Source of the DNA: Candidatus Roizmanbacteria bacterium GW2011_GWC1_37_12
GTDB taxonomy: Bacteria > Patescibacteriota > Microgenomatia > UBA1406 > GWC2-37-13
Direction: 5' to 3'
DNA length: 64,000 nucleotides
Assembly (NCBI GenBank): GCA_000991135.1
Contig: LBST01000002.1
Coordinates: 24,886-88,885, forward strand
Shown here: positions 28,603 through 38,462 of the stretch, piece after piece
How positions within the stretch are numbered: position 1 is the stretch's first letter
How the letters are laid out: the number at the start of each line of letters is the position of its first letter
Translations under genes and position numbers: made by a program
Notes under the pieces: model-generated
The model's input: only the letters and a program-made list of their open reading frames with translations
What the model was told of the DNA's origin: nothing
Database searches by the model: none

Positions 28603-29671
28603 CTATATATCCCTTCTTTATAAGTAATTCTGCTAATAATATTGCGCCTCCGGCTGCCCCTCTTACCGTATTATGAGACAGGCCAATAAACCGCCAGTCA
28701 AATATTTTGTCTTCTCTTAGTCTTCCCATTGTGATTCCCATTCCGTTTTCAAATTCTCTTTCACTTTCTGTTTGAGGACGATCTGGTTCGTTAAAATATT
28801 TTATGAATTGCTTAGGTGAAGACGGAAGGTTTAATTTTTTTAATGGATTAAAGTTTGTAACGGCTTTTATGATCTGCGATTTTGTTGGTTTTTTAGCAAA
28901 CTTTACCGTAACTGCTGCCATATGACCGTTTGTCAGCGGCACCCTGATGCAATTAGCCGAAATCAGCGGCTTCTTGGCCAAAACAATTTTCCTTTTTTCT
29001 ACTTTTCCCCATATCTTCATTGGCTCCTGTTCTGATTTTTCTTCCTCATCGCCGATGTAAGGAATGACGTTGTCAACCATTTCCGGCCACATTTTAAAGT
29101 TTTTTCCCGACCCCGAAATCGCCTGCATGCTCGTGACTACCACTCTCGTCGGCTTGTACTTCATTAAAGGAGTTAGAATAGAAACGTAAGACTGAATTGA
29201 ACAGTTCGGTTTGACGGCAATCAACCCCTTTTTCCAGCCTCTTATCTTCCTCTGTATGTCGATTAATTTAAGATGATTAAAATTGATTTCGGGCATGACC
29301 ATCGGCACATCTTCTGTAAAACGGTGAGCGGAATTATTTGAAACGACTGGAATACCGACTTCTGCATAATTTATTTCTAGTTTTTTTATTTGCTTCTTGT
29401 CTAAATCCAAGGCGCTGAAAATTAAATCAACTTTGTTTCTGATTTTCTTTATGTTATAAACCGAATAAACCATCATCTGCTTGACAGTGTCTGGAATCGG
29501 TCTATCTATCCGCCATCTGTCACCAAGAGCTTTAAAATAGGTCTTTCCGGCCGATTGAGGAGAAGCGGCAAGGCAACTGATTTCAAACCAGGGATGTTGT
29601 GACAGAATTGAAATAAATCTTTGTCCGACCATACCAGTCGCCCCTAGTATTCCTACCCTGAATTTTTTCAT
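28595..29671 (-). CDS. asd: Aspartate-semialdehyde dehydrogenase
   Basis: GILGATGMVGQRFISILSQHPWF; active site KPNCSIQ; GHMAAVTV. Confidence 0.92.
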   Translation of the reverse strand: MKKFRVGILGATGMVGQRFISILSQHPWFEISCLAASPQSAGKTYFKALGDRWRIDRPIPDTVKQMMVYSVYNIKKIRNKVDLIFSALDLDKKQIKKLEINYAEVGIPVVSNNSAHRFTEDVPMVMPEINFNHLKLIDIQRKIRGWKKGLIAVKPNCSIQSYVSILTPLMKYKPTRVVVTSMQAISGSGKNFKMWPEMVDNVIPYIGDEEEKSEQEPMKIWGKVEKRKIVLAKKPLISANCIRVPLTNGHMAAVTVKFAKKPTKSQIIKAVTNFNPLKKLNLPSSPKQFIKYFNEPDRPQTESEREFENGMGITMGRLREDKIFDWRFIGLSHNTVRGAAGGAILLAELLIKKGYIAI

Positions 29672-30651
29672 AAACTAACAATTTTAATAACTCTTAATAG
29701 ATCTCCAAAAATGCCTCCGGCAGTCACTTGCGGACCAGCGCCCGGGCCTTTAATGACCAATGGATTTTTTGAATAGTTCTTGGTTTTGATGACGGCGATA
29801 TTATCCGGACCGTCAAGTTGACCTACGTCGCTTTCTAAATCGGCTTCTGTTAGACCGACAGAACAACTTCTTTTGTTTACTTTTGCAACAAAACGTAACG
29901 TCTTCTTGTTTTTTTTGGACCGATTCATCATTTTATTATACTTTTTATCCAATAACGTTATCTTCTTCATAAAATCATTAACCGATAAATTACTCAACTT
30001 TTGAGGAAAGAGCGGAGTTATCTTAATATCTTCTAAAGATATCTTACTGTCAATTAGCCTAGCTAAAATTAAAGCTTTTCTAGCTACATCTAATCCTGAC
30101 AGATCATCTCTAGGGTCAGGTTCGGTAAAGCCTTTTTCTTTGGCTTCAAAAACCGCCTGGGAAAATTTCCTGCCTTTTTGTAAAAGGCTGAAAATATATC
30201 CCAAAGTACCTGAAAAACAACCTTGAATTTCCAAAATTTCATCACCACTTTCTATTAACTCTCTAATTGTGTTAATAATCGGCAGTCCAGCTCCGACCGT
30301 CGTCTCGAAAAACAATTTATTTCTGTAACGAAATAAAGAGTCGAAAGTCTTTTGATTGGAGGCGAGTGGTTTTTTATTTGACATGACGACAAATCCGCCT
30401 TTTCTTAGAGCTTTCCCGATGGCTGTAGTTGTTTTATCCGAGGCGGTTGTATCAATAAAAACCAGAGGCAGGGGAGCGGCGGTGATCCTTTCCTTTACGG
30501 TAATATCATTTGATTTGGAATCAAAAACAGCTAAAATCTTAAGTCTAATATTATATTGCTTTTCAATTTTAACTTTATTGGTCGTAAGTTGATCAAGAAA
30601 AGTTTTCCCAACGCGACCTGGTCCCAGGTGTATTATATTTAAGGTTCTCAT
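29668..30651 (-). CDS. hom: Homoserine dehydrogenase, no ACT domain
   Basis: LGPGRVGKTFLDQL, GGFVVMSNKKPLA, VGAGLPIINTIRELIESGDEI...GCFSGTLGYIFS, EPDPRDDLSGLDVARKALIL; 327 aa. Confidence 0.92.
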   Translation of the reverse strand: MRTLNIIHLGPGRVGKTFLDQLTTNKVKIEKQYNIRLKILAVFDSKSNDITVKERITAAPLPLVFIDTTASDKTTTAIGKALRKGGFVVMSNKKPLASNQKTFDSLFRYRNKLFFETTVGAGLPIINTIRELIESGDEILEIQGCFSGTLGYIFSLLQKGRKFSQAVFEAKEKGFTEPDPRDDLSGLDVARKALILARLIDSKISLEDIKITPLFPQKLSNLSVNDFMKKITLLDKKYNKMMNRSKKNKKTLRFVAKVNKRSCSVGLTEADLESDVGQLDGPDNIAVIKTKNYSKNPLVIKGPGAGPQVTAGGIFGDLLRVIKIVSL

Positions 30652-30662
30652 ATTAATAAAAG

Positions 30663-31559
30663 TTAACTTGAAACGATTGTTCCTTTATCTCCTGGATTCA
30701 GAAAACTTTTCACAAAGATCGGAATATTCTTTTTCCTAACCGGTTCAACGGCTTTGTGATAGATGATTTTTGCTCCTTTTTTTGCCAGACTTTTGGCTTT
30801 GCTGTATGTAAGCTTGTCGTACTTGATCGCTTGTGTATTTTTATTTGGATCTTTGTCATAAAAACCGCTGACGTCTTTCCACAAGTAAAGAGCCTCTGCT
30901 CCTAAAAGATTGGATAAATAAGCAGCTGATAGATCGCTCCCGCCGCGCCCCAAAGTCGTTGTGCAGCCGTCGTGGGTAAAACCAATATAGCCGGTAACAA
31001 CCGGAATAACGTTATTTTTAATTAAAGGAACCAAAATCTCGTTTATATGATGTTGGCTTTTTTTATAAAGGGGAATGGCGTTATTGAAGTTATTATTTGT
31101 AGCGACGATGTAGGAAGCATCGATCGAATGGGCAATTACTCCGTTCATCTCTAAAGCATCAACGACAACAGAACACGATAATCTTTCTCCGAAAGAAACG
31201 ATAAAATCGACTCTCGCCGGAGTAATTTTTTTTTGCGAGACGTTTTTGATAAAAGTTATCAATCGGCTGATTAGATTAATTATATCCGACTCAACTTTAA
31301 CTGCTTGCGGTCTTCTGTCAAACTTATATAATACCTTGATGTGCTGTTTTTTTATCTTCTCTACTAACTCCAGGGATTCTTTGATTTTTTTGTTTTTTAA
31401 ATAATCAGACACTTGAAACAGTTGATCGGTCACTCCTTTCATCGCCGAAACGACCAGGATTATTTTATTTTTTTTCCGGTATTTTTTTACAATTTGGCAG
31501 GCTTTTAATATTCCATCCGCAGTTGATAACGAAGCCCCTCCGAATTTCATTACTATCAT
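30663..31559 (-). CDS. lysC: Aspartate kinase, catalytic domain only
   Basis: VMKFGGASLSTADGI, VSFGERLSCSVV, TTLGRGGSDLSAAYL; ends right after the catalytic domain (298 aa). Confidence 0.92.
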   Translation of the reverse strand: MIVMKFGGASLSTADGILKACQIVKKYRKKNKIILVVSAMKGVTDQLFQVSDYLKNKKIKESLELVEKIKKQHIKVLYKFDRRPQAVKVESDIINLISRLITFIKNVSQKKITPARVDFIVSFGERLSCSVVVDALEMNGVIAHSIDASYIVATNNNFNNAIPLYKKSQHHINEILVPLIKNNVIPVVTGYIGFTHDGCTTTLGRGGSDLSAAYLSNLLGAEALYLWKDVSGFYDKDPNKNTQAIKYDKLTYSKAKSLAKKGAKIIYHKAVEPVRKKNIPIFVKSFLNPGDKGTIVSS

Positions 31560-32512
31560 CTACTTATTTTACCATCTTTAATATTAGTCGTACTTTCCAC
31601 AATATACATCGGCCTGGCTTTTGTTTCCTCAACAATCACTTGAATGTATTTTCCGAGAATACTTATTGCCAAAAGCAAAATTCCTCCGAAAAAGAAAATT
31701 GCGAGCATGAGCGGAATCGAAGCCTGTATCGGATTACCAAAAACTATAACCCAATACAAATACCCAGTAATAAATAAAAATGAGACAAAAGTTAAAAAAA
31801 AGCCTCCATACACCATTAAATCTAATAAAAAATATGAAAATCCGAATAATCCTCTTTCGGCGTGATGCAAATAATCAAAGAAATTATAAGAGCTTTTTCC
31901 GTAAAGTCTTTTTTTTCTTTCGTAAGAAATAAAAGCTCTTTTGAATCCAACCCAAGACAATATGCCGCGACCGAAACGATATTTCTCTGGAAGCTTCCGC
32001 ATCGCCAATAATACTTTTCTATCAAATAATCCAAATCCAGTTGAATCCGCAGGAATATCTATAAAACTTATTTTTTTTTGAATTAAATAATAAAGTTTTC
32101 TTATCGATTTCATCATTAAATTATCAGAAGTTTTTTTATAGACTCCTAAAACCACATTATATCCTTGCTCCCATTTTTTAATAAATTTGGGAATCATTTC
32201 CGACGGCTCTTGTAAATCAGCCGGAATACCAACGATTGCGTCACCAATTGCATGATCATAAGCAGCGTGACCAGAAGATTCCGGCCCGAAGTTTCTAGAC
32301 AAAAAAATACCTTTTACTTTTTTATCTTTACTGGCTATTTTATTTATTAGTTGCTTTGTTTTATCAAAACTGCCATTATCAACAAAAATAAATTCATAAT
32401 CATAATTCTTTAATTTCTTCATCACTCTTGTCAAAGAGTGATAGGCAATAACGACATTAGTTTCTTCGTTGTAACAGGGAATGCAGATGGATATTTTTTT
32501 CATTTTTGTCAT
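31556..32512 (-). CDS. Glycosyltransferase family 2 with C-terminal TM helices (GtrB/ArnC-like)
   Basis: ISICIPCYNEETNVVIAYHSL...GIPADLQEPSEMI. Confidence 0.9.
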   Translation of the reverse strand: MTKMKKISICIPCYNEETNVVIAYHSLTRVMKKLKNYDYEFIFVDNGSFDKTKQLINKIASKDKKVKGIFLSRNFGPESSGHAAYDHAIGDAIVGIPADLQEPSEMIPKFIKKWEQGYNVVLGVYKKTSDNLMMKSIRKLYYLIQKKISFIDIPADSTGFGLFDRKVLLAMRKLPEKYRFGRGILSWVGFKRAFISYERKKRLYGKSSYNFFDYLHHAERGLFGFSYFLLDLMVYGGFFLTFVSFLFITGYLYWVIVFGNPIQASIPLMLAIFFFGGILLLAISILGKYIQVIVEETKARPMYIVESTTNIKDGKISR

Positions 32513-32525
32513 AAGTCAAATAAAT

Positions 32526-33452
32526 TCAGTAATTGTTTTTCCTTTCCCGTAATATTTTTGAGTTTGGAAAAATAACAAAAAAATTCTTTTTTTCCACCAT
32601 TAGTTTTTTTTCTTCATCGGTATATAGATACTCGACTATTTTTTCTCTTTCTCTAGCTCCTGTTATTTTTATCTTTACCTTTTTACCTTTACCGTATTTC
32701 TTAATCGTTTCCTTGGCAAAATCGTAGATATTTTTTTCCGGCATTTTTAAAACAAAAACTTCCTGACCTTTCATTTTTGATGCTGCCAGTATTATTAATT
32801 CAACCGCTTCAGGAATTGTCATAAAAAATCTTTTCATATTTTTATTGGTAACTGTAACTGATTTTCCTTTTTCTATCTGTTCAATCCATAAAGGAACAAC
32901 TGATCCTCTTGAGTTAAGTACATTGCCGAAACGAACGACACAGAATTTTGTCCTTGATTTTCCTATGTAGTAGCTTGAGGAAACTATCATTCTTTCCATC
33001 ATTAGTTTGCTTATTCCCATAATTGTGTTTGGATTAACAGCTTTATCTGTTGATATGGCAACGACTTTTTCCACATTATGCTCTATTGAAAGATCAATGA
33101 CGTTTTGGGTTCCATAAATATTAGTCTTAATCGTTTCAAAAGGATTATATTCACAATAAGGAACATGTTTCAAAGCAGCGGCGTGAAAAACAATATCAAC
33201 GTCTCTGAATGCTTTATCTAGTCTTTCTTTATCACGGATGTCTCCGATTAAAAATTTAACGTCGATCTTTGTTCCAATTTCTTCAATTTCCTTTTGAAGA
33301 AAAAAATGTTTTGATTCATCTCTCGAATAAATTCTCACTTGCTTCGGGAGATAATTTTTTATTATATAACGAACTATTTCGCTGCCGATTGAACCAGTTC
33401 CACCACTAATCAAAATATTCTTTTTGTAAAAAATTCTTTTTAGTTTTTTCAT
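32526..33452 (-). CDS. UDP-GlcNAc 4,6-dehydratase-like SDR (PseB/CapD type)
   Basis: NILISGGTGSIGSEIVRYII, HAAALKHVPYCEYNPFETIKTNIYGTQNV, STDKAVNPNTIMG. Confidence 0.9.
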   Translation of the reverse strand: MKKLKRIFYKKNILISGGTGSIGSEIVRYIIKNYLPKQVRIYSRDESKHFFLQKEIEEIGTKIDVKFLIGDIRDKERLDKAFRDVDIVFHAAALKHVPYCEYNPFETIKTNIYGTQNVIDLSIEHNVEKVVAISTDKAVNPNTIMGISKLMMERMIVSSSYYIGKSRTKFCVVRFGNVLNSRGSVVPLWIEQIEKGKSVTVTNKNMKRFFMTIPEAVELIILAASKMKGQEVFVLKMPEKNIYDFAKETIKKYGKGKKVKIKITGAREREKIVEYLYTDEEKKLMVEKKNFFVIFPNSKILRERKNNY

Positions 33453-34561
33453 TTTAAGATTTTTTCAATTTCCATACAAATATACTTGACCTGCTTTTCC
33501 TTTAAACCTATATATAGAGGTAAAGCTAGCGTTTCAGAAGAGATTTTTTCGGCGATGGGAAAATCACCTTTTTTAAAATTAAATTCCTTTTTCATAAAAG
33601 GCTGAAGATGAATCACCGGCAGATATGGTTTGGTTTGTATACCTTTTTCAGCCAACTTTTTCATTAAAAAGTTTCTCCTATTATTCAAGACTCTAACGAC
33701 ATAAACAAACCATGTGTGGGTTCGATCTTTTCCGATTTGAGGAATAATTAGTTTTTTGTTTTCTGAAAGATAACGATTATACAGATTAATGATCTTCTTT
33801 CTTTCATTAATCATCCAATCTAATTTTTCAAGTTGAGTTATTCCTAGGGCCGCACTCATTTCATCCATTCGGTAGTTATAACCCAATCTTTCATGTATTA
33901 ACCAATCGTTCTTTAGATTTCTTCCTTGATTTTTTAAACTTTTAATCATTAAGTCAATTTTCTTATTATTTGTAACAACAATTCCACCTTCACCAGTAGT
34001 CATCTGTTTATTTGGGTAGAACGCAAACACACCGATCTCTCCAAAAGTTCCAGTCATCTTGTTTCTGTATTTGGCTCCTAGACTTTCACAAGCATCTTCA
34101 ATTATCTTTAATTTTTTCTTTTTGGCGATTTCTAAAATGGGCGTCATGTCCGCCGACTGACCAAATATATGAACCACCAAAATCGCTTTTGTTCTTTTGG
34201 TTATCGCTTTTACTATCTTTTCCGGATCTATATTATAGGTAGTTTCTTCAATATCGACAAAGACTGGTTTGACTCTTTCAAATAACAAACAGTTAGATGA
34301 AGATACAAACGAAAAAGGAGTTGTAATCACTTCGTCTCCTTCCTTCAAACCTAATGATTTCACTGCCAAATGTAATCCGACAGTACCATTACTTACCGAA
34401 CTAGCATATTTTGACCGGCAATACTTAGCTATTTTCTTTTCAAATTCAAGATGTTTTGGTCCCAAGGATAGATAGCCTGACTCCAAGACGTCAATAACAG
34501 CTTTTTTGTCTTTTTTGTCGATATAGGGTGAGGCTATTTTGATGCTAACTTGGGCTAACAT
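33449..34561 (-). CDS. DegT/DnrJ/EryC1/StrS sugar aminotransferase
   Basis: FAFYPNKQMTTGEGGIVVTN with catalytic Lys; GYNYRMDEMSAALG. Confidence 0.92.
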   Translation of the reverse strand: MLAQVSIKIASPYIDKKDKKAVIDVLESGYLSLGPKHLEFEKKIAKYCRSKYASSVSNGTVGLHLAVKSLGLKEGDEVITTPFSFVSSSNCLLFERVKPVFVDIEETTYNIDPEKIVKAITKRTKAILVVHIFGQSADMTPILEIAKKKKLKIIEDACESLGAKYRNKMTGTFGEIGVFAFYPNKQMTTGEGGIVVTNNKKIDLMIKSLKNQGRNLKNDWLIHERLGYNYRMDEMSAALGITQLEKLDWMINERKKIINLYNRYLSENKKLIIPQIGKDRTHTWFVYVVRVLNNRRNFLMKKLAEKGIQTKPYLPVIHLQPFMKKEFNFKKGDFPIAEKISSETLALPLYIGLKEKQVKYICMEIEKILK

Positions 34562-34581
34562 AATTTCTTACTGTATTATAG

Positions 34582-35352
34582 TTATTTTTTAGCATTATTC
34601 AACTTCTTGTTAATAAAGGACAAAGTCTCTTGATTGACTAAGGTAAACTTTTCATCTTTTATTTTTATATAGGCTCCGGAATAAGGAGGAAAGAAAAATG
34701 CTCTAATTTTTTTGTTAATGATATTGGTTTTTTTTGTTTTTAAATCAACTTTTTTCATCTTTTCCAGCTGGTCGGAGCTGACATAGATTCCACCTTTGTT
34801 TTTAATTGTATTAATTTTTGATTCTAGATTCAGCTTTTCTAAAGTATCTTTAAAGAGCAAAAACAACTGTTTTTGGGATTTTTCTTCAAGTGTATAGGCA
34901 TTTTCATTTTCATCTATTGGGAATTCAGTTACTTTTATGATCGGACCGGCATCAAATCTTTCATCTGTTATATAATGGGCGCTGACTCCGTATTTTTTTC
35001 TACCGTCTAAAATTGCCGTATTATAACCAGCTCTTCCTTTATAATCAGGGAGTGGGGCAGGGTGAAAATTGATACAACCGTATCGGGGCAAATCTATTAA
35101 AGGTTGTTTTATTCTTCGCCAATAAAGATACGAAACTACCAAATCAATATTGGCAATCTTTTGGCTTTTCTTGCTTATCAGAGAATAGAGTGTTTTGTCA
35201 TTCGTCTCAACAGGAATTCCATAACAATACCTAAGACTGTCAAGAATAACGTATTTAATTGTGTATCCTTCACATAATAAATATTTTATCGCCTCATAAG
35301 CCAAAGGTTTTCTTCCTAAAAAAACAATATTTTTTATTTTCATATTGCTCAA
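34582..35352 (-). CDS. Formyltransferase-fold protein, likely sugar N-formyltransferase
   Basis: GCINFHPAPLPDYKGRAGYNTAILDG...DERFDAGPII (N-H-D formyltransferase signature); 256 aa; follows a sugar aminotransferase. Confidence 0.82.
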   Translation of the reverse strand: MSNMKIKNIVFLGRKPLAYEAIKYLLCEGYTIKYVILDSLRYCYGIPVETNDKTLYSLISKKSQKIANIDLVVSYLYWRRIKQPLIDLPRYGCINFHPAPLPDYKGRAGYNTAILDGRKKYGVSAHYITDERFDAGPIIKVTEFPIDENENAYTLEEKSQKQLFLLFKDTLEKLNLESKINTIKNKGGIYVSSDQLEKMKKVDLKTKKTNIINKKIRAFFFPPYSGAYIKIKDEKFTLVNQETLSFINKKLNNAKK

Positions 35353-36494
35353 TAACTTATTTGCTTATTCCAAAGTTTTTCATCAAGTCTTATTCTTTCC
35401 AAAACATTGGAAATTCTAAAGCCGGCTTTTCCGTCACCCCAGGGATTTTTTATTTTTTTTATTTTCTCTAAAAATACTTTATTTGACTGACATTTTTCTA
35501 TTACCTTTATTATTTCTTTTCTTTTAAAATCAACATCAATAACATTTTCCGCCTTTATTCTTCCTTCCTGTCTTTTGCCCAAATTAACAACTGGTTTATG
35601 AAATGATGCTGACTCAATTACTCCGGCGCTGCTGTTTGTCACCCAAACCAAAGCATGTCTTTCCAGTGAGATAAAAGTTTCTCTATCGACGTTGGGAAAA
35701 ATTCTAAAAAAAGGGTTCTTTTTTTCTTTGTCAATAGTTTTTATTATTTCTTTACTTCCTGGATCGGCGTTTGGGTATATGAAAACGACTGGAGTCTTAA
35801 AGTATTTAACAGCAGCTACGGTTTCTTTTATCTGATCACTAACATTTTTTATTTCCTCAAAAACTGGATGCTGCCAAACAAGAAGATATTTATCCGAATT
35901 ATTCAACCTAAGAAATTTCATTAATCTATCTCTGTCCATAGTTTTTTCACTCAAAATGTTATCCAGCCCAGGAGCACCTACATTAAAGATCCTCCAATCT
36001 TCCTCTCCCATTCTTTTTACTCGGTCGGCCGCATCGTCAGTAGCAACAAAATGAAGATGAGATAGTTTTGTTATTGCGTGCCGCGCTACTTCATCGATAT
36101 GGCGAGTCTTGTCTCCGCCGTGTATATGGGCAATAGGTATTTTAAAATAAAGAGCAACCATTGCTGTTGCAAGCATTTCTATTCTGTCGCCTAAAACAAT
36201 GACAATATCAGGTTTGTTTTTCAAAAAAACTTTGACCAGATTTTCTGTAAAATCCTTCAAAAACAGATTCATGCTGTTTGACCCGCTCTTGTCAAAACTG
36301 GCTGATATTGTTTTTGCGAAAGGGTATTGCTTTTTTATGAGATTTTCGCTTTTTCCATGCTTTTCCATGAGGTGAAGACCGGTATAATATAGTTGAAGAT
36401 CAAGAAATTTACTTTTGATAATATGGTCAAGTACAGATGTCATTAAACCAAAATCCATTCGGCCGCCTGATATATAAGCGATCTTCTTTTTCAT
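35349..36494 (-). CDS. neuC: UDP-N-acetylhexosamine 2-epimerase (hydrolysing), NeuC/LegG-like
   Basis: YISGGRMDFGLMTSVL, VLGDRIEMLATAMVALYFKIPIAHIHGGDKT. Confidence 0.9.
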   Translation of the reverse strand: MKKKIAYISGGRMDFGLMTSVLDHIIKSKFLDLQLYYTGLHLMEKHGKSENLIKKQYPFAKTISASFDKSGSNSMNLFLKDFTENLVKVFLKNKPDIVIVLGDRIEMLATAMVALYFKIPIAHIHGGDKTRHIDEVARHAITKLSHLHFVATDDAADRVKRMGEEDWRIFNVGAPGLDNILSEKTMDRDRLMKFLRLNNSDKYLLVWQHPVFEEIKNVSDQIKETVAAVKYFKTPVVFIYPNADPGSKEIIKTIDKEKKNPFFRIFPNVDRETFISLERHALVWVTNSSAGVIESASFHKPVVNLGKRQEGRIKAENVIDVDFKRKEIIKVIEKCQSNKVFLEKIKKIKNPWGDGKAGFRISNVLERIRLDEKLWNKQISY

Positions 36495-36498
36495 AAAT

Positions 36499-37557
36499 TT
36501 ATTTAAAGTCAGAATTAGATATTTGTTGATCCAATTTGACGGATTTTTTCAATACTTTTCCTACGTAATTTTTGAAGTATAAAGTGGGTATTCCATTACC
36601 AGGTCTTTTTCCCTCAATATCTTCAAATGTAATTTTTTTGCCTTTTTTAAAATCTCGGCTATAGACTAGACTCCGTCTTACCATTTTTATATACTGTTTT
36701 TCGCTTTTCCTTGGTCTTTTTATCGGATTACCCATTATTAAAGCTGATTTCCTGATTGCATCAATTCTTGATTTTGCTTCTATCGGATCAGCCGAGGCAA
36801 CTTGATCCGGTCCAGGCATTTTCTTATCCAAAGTAATATGAAATTCATATACTGCCATTCCTAGTGCTGAAGCCATGGTTGCCACTTGGTTGCCTTCACT
36901 ATGATCAGAATAACCAACCGGTACGTCAAGTTTTTTCATCAAAGTGACCATAGCATTTAAGTCAACCTCGTCCGGTTTACAGGGGTAATTGGTCGTACAG
37001 TGCAACACAACAATCTTATTGTTTCCGTAGGATTTAATAAATTTAACAGCATCAACTACTTCTTTTAAGGTCGCCATTCCTGTAGACAGGATTATCGGCT
37101 TTTTTAGTCTTGCCAACTTATCGAAAAGAACATAGTTAGTCAAATTTCCAGAATCTATCTTATACAACTCCACCCCTAATGACTCTAGTAAATCTACGCT
37201 TTTCTTTCCTCCATGAGGAGTCGAAAAAAAAATGATTCCTTTTTCTTTACATCTTTTAATAATTGGTCTATAAAATTCTTCTGGAAGCTCCAATTTCTTT
37301 AGCATTGCTCTTTGACTTTCGGATTTACCCAGGTTCTTTTTCTGATACTCAGCCATTTCTGCCTTTTCAGTTGCTAACTCCTCGGCTCTAAAAGTCTGAA
37401 ATTTAACAGCGTCGGCGCCGATTTCGGCCGCCATATCAACTAGTCTTAAAGCAAGATCTAAACGCCCGTTGTGGTTGACTCCGGCTTCAGCAATTACAAA
37501 AACTCTACCTCCTTCTTTGATTAGATGGTTTTTTATCCTAAAGGTTTTTTTTATCAT
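36499..37557 (-). CDS. neuB: Nonulosonic (sialic/legionaminic) acid synthase with C-terminal SAF domain
   Basis: VIAEAGVNHNGRLDLALRL, DAVKFQTF, CTTNYPCKPDEVDLNAM, VGYSDHSEG, SLVYSRDFKKGKKITFEDIEGKRPGNGI. Confidence 0.93.
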   Translation of the reverse strand: MIKKTFRIKNHLIKEGGRVFVIAEAGVNHNGRLDLALRLVDMAAEIGADAVKFQTFRAEELATEKAEMAEYQKKNLGKSESQRAMLKKLELPEEFYRPIIKRCKEKGIIFFSTPHGGKKSVDLLESLGVELYKIDSGNLTNYVLFDKLARLKKPIILSTGMATLKEVVDAVKFIKSYGNNKIVVLHCTTNYPCKPDEVDLNAMVTLMKKLDVPVGYSDHSEGNQVATMASALGMAVYEFHITLDKKMPGPDQVASADPIEAKSRIDAIRKSALIMGNPIKRPRKSEKQYIKMVRRSLVYSRDFKKGKKITFEDIEGKRPGNGIPTLYFKNYVGKVLKKSVKLDQQISNSDFK

Positions 37558-37576
37558 AATTGTGATTAATTAATTA

Positions 37577-38461
37577 TTAACTTTTAGTCTTGCTCCTTTC
37601 TAAAAATTCGTCTTTTATAACTGCTTTTTTATCAAGTTCACTTAATCTAGTTTTAAAATACTCATAAAATTTTCTGATCGAATCTTCATAAGAAGTAATT
37701 TTGAGGGAGGGGATTGTTTCCATCAGCTTTTGATTGCTGCCCGTATATTGATAATTTAATTCTCTATTGATTACCGTTACTTTTGACGGTTTTTTGGATA
37801 TTTTGTTTATTAATTTAATAATTTGAGTTAGTCTGATTGACTCGGTCGATGAGATATTGAAATCACCGGACACTTTTTGATTTTTCAGGAAAAACTTCAT
37901 GATTGGAATTAAATCCTTAATATATAGATAATCAAATATCACGTCCTGTTTAATTTTTATCGGCAGACCCAAAAGATTTTTTGCGATAGAATTGGCAATA
38001 AATTTGAATCGGTAATCTTCGCCTGGCCCGAAGATGCCGAAAGGAAGCAGGGTAGTGATTTTTTTATTTCCTTTTGATAATTGGCTGCAAATCAATTTAC
38101 CCAAACCGTAATTATCTTGGGGGATAAACTTTCCCAGTTCGTTCTCTTTTACCTTTTTTAAATCCCGGGTTTTTGCATATTCTGCTCCCGAGCCGAAGTT
38201 GATAAATTTATCCAGCAGATCAAGATTATTATAAATCGATATAAACATCCGCAAAATATTTTCAAGAACTTGGTCGCCTCCTTTGACAGCAGTGTGAATA
38301 ATAACTTTAATTTTATTTTTCTTGATGTAATTTCTAAGGGCTACAGAATCCCTAATATCCAATTCACTATGACGAGGAGTAAAAATTTTATAGTCGTTTT
38401 TCAGTCCTTCAATCAAATTGCTTCCGATAAATCCGGTGCCGCCGGTTATTAAAATATTCAT
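37577..38461 (-). CDS. NAD-dependent epimerase/dehydratase family protein
   Basis: NILITGGTGFIGSNLIEGL; NYGLGK catalytic motif. Confidence 0.85.
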   Translation of the reverse strand: MNILITGGTGFIGSNLIEGLKNDYKIFTPRHSELDIRDSVALRNYIKKNKIKVIIHTAVKGGDQVLENILRMFISIYNNLDLLDKFINFGSGAEYAKTRDLKKVKENELGKFIPQDNYGLGKLICSQLSKGNKKITTLLPFGIFGPGEDYRFKFIANSIAKNLLGLPIKIKQDVIFDYLYIKDLIPIMKFFLKNQKVSGDFNISSTESIRLTQIIKLINKISKKPSKVTVINRELNYQYTGSNQKLMETIPSLKITSYEDSIRKFYEYFKTRLSELDKKAVIKDEFLERSKTKS

Positions 38462-38462
38462 A

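Noticed and set aside
32420-32442. Hairpin tcactctt-gtca-aagagtga in a GT2 gene
   Set aside because: An 8-bp stem with a small loop is not rare in 64 kb of AT-rich sequence, and no related copy was noticed.
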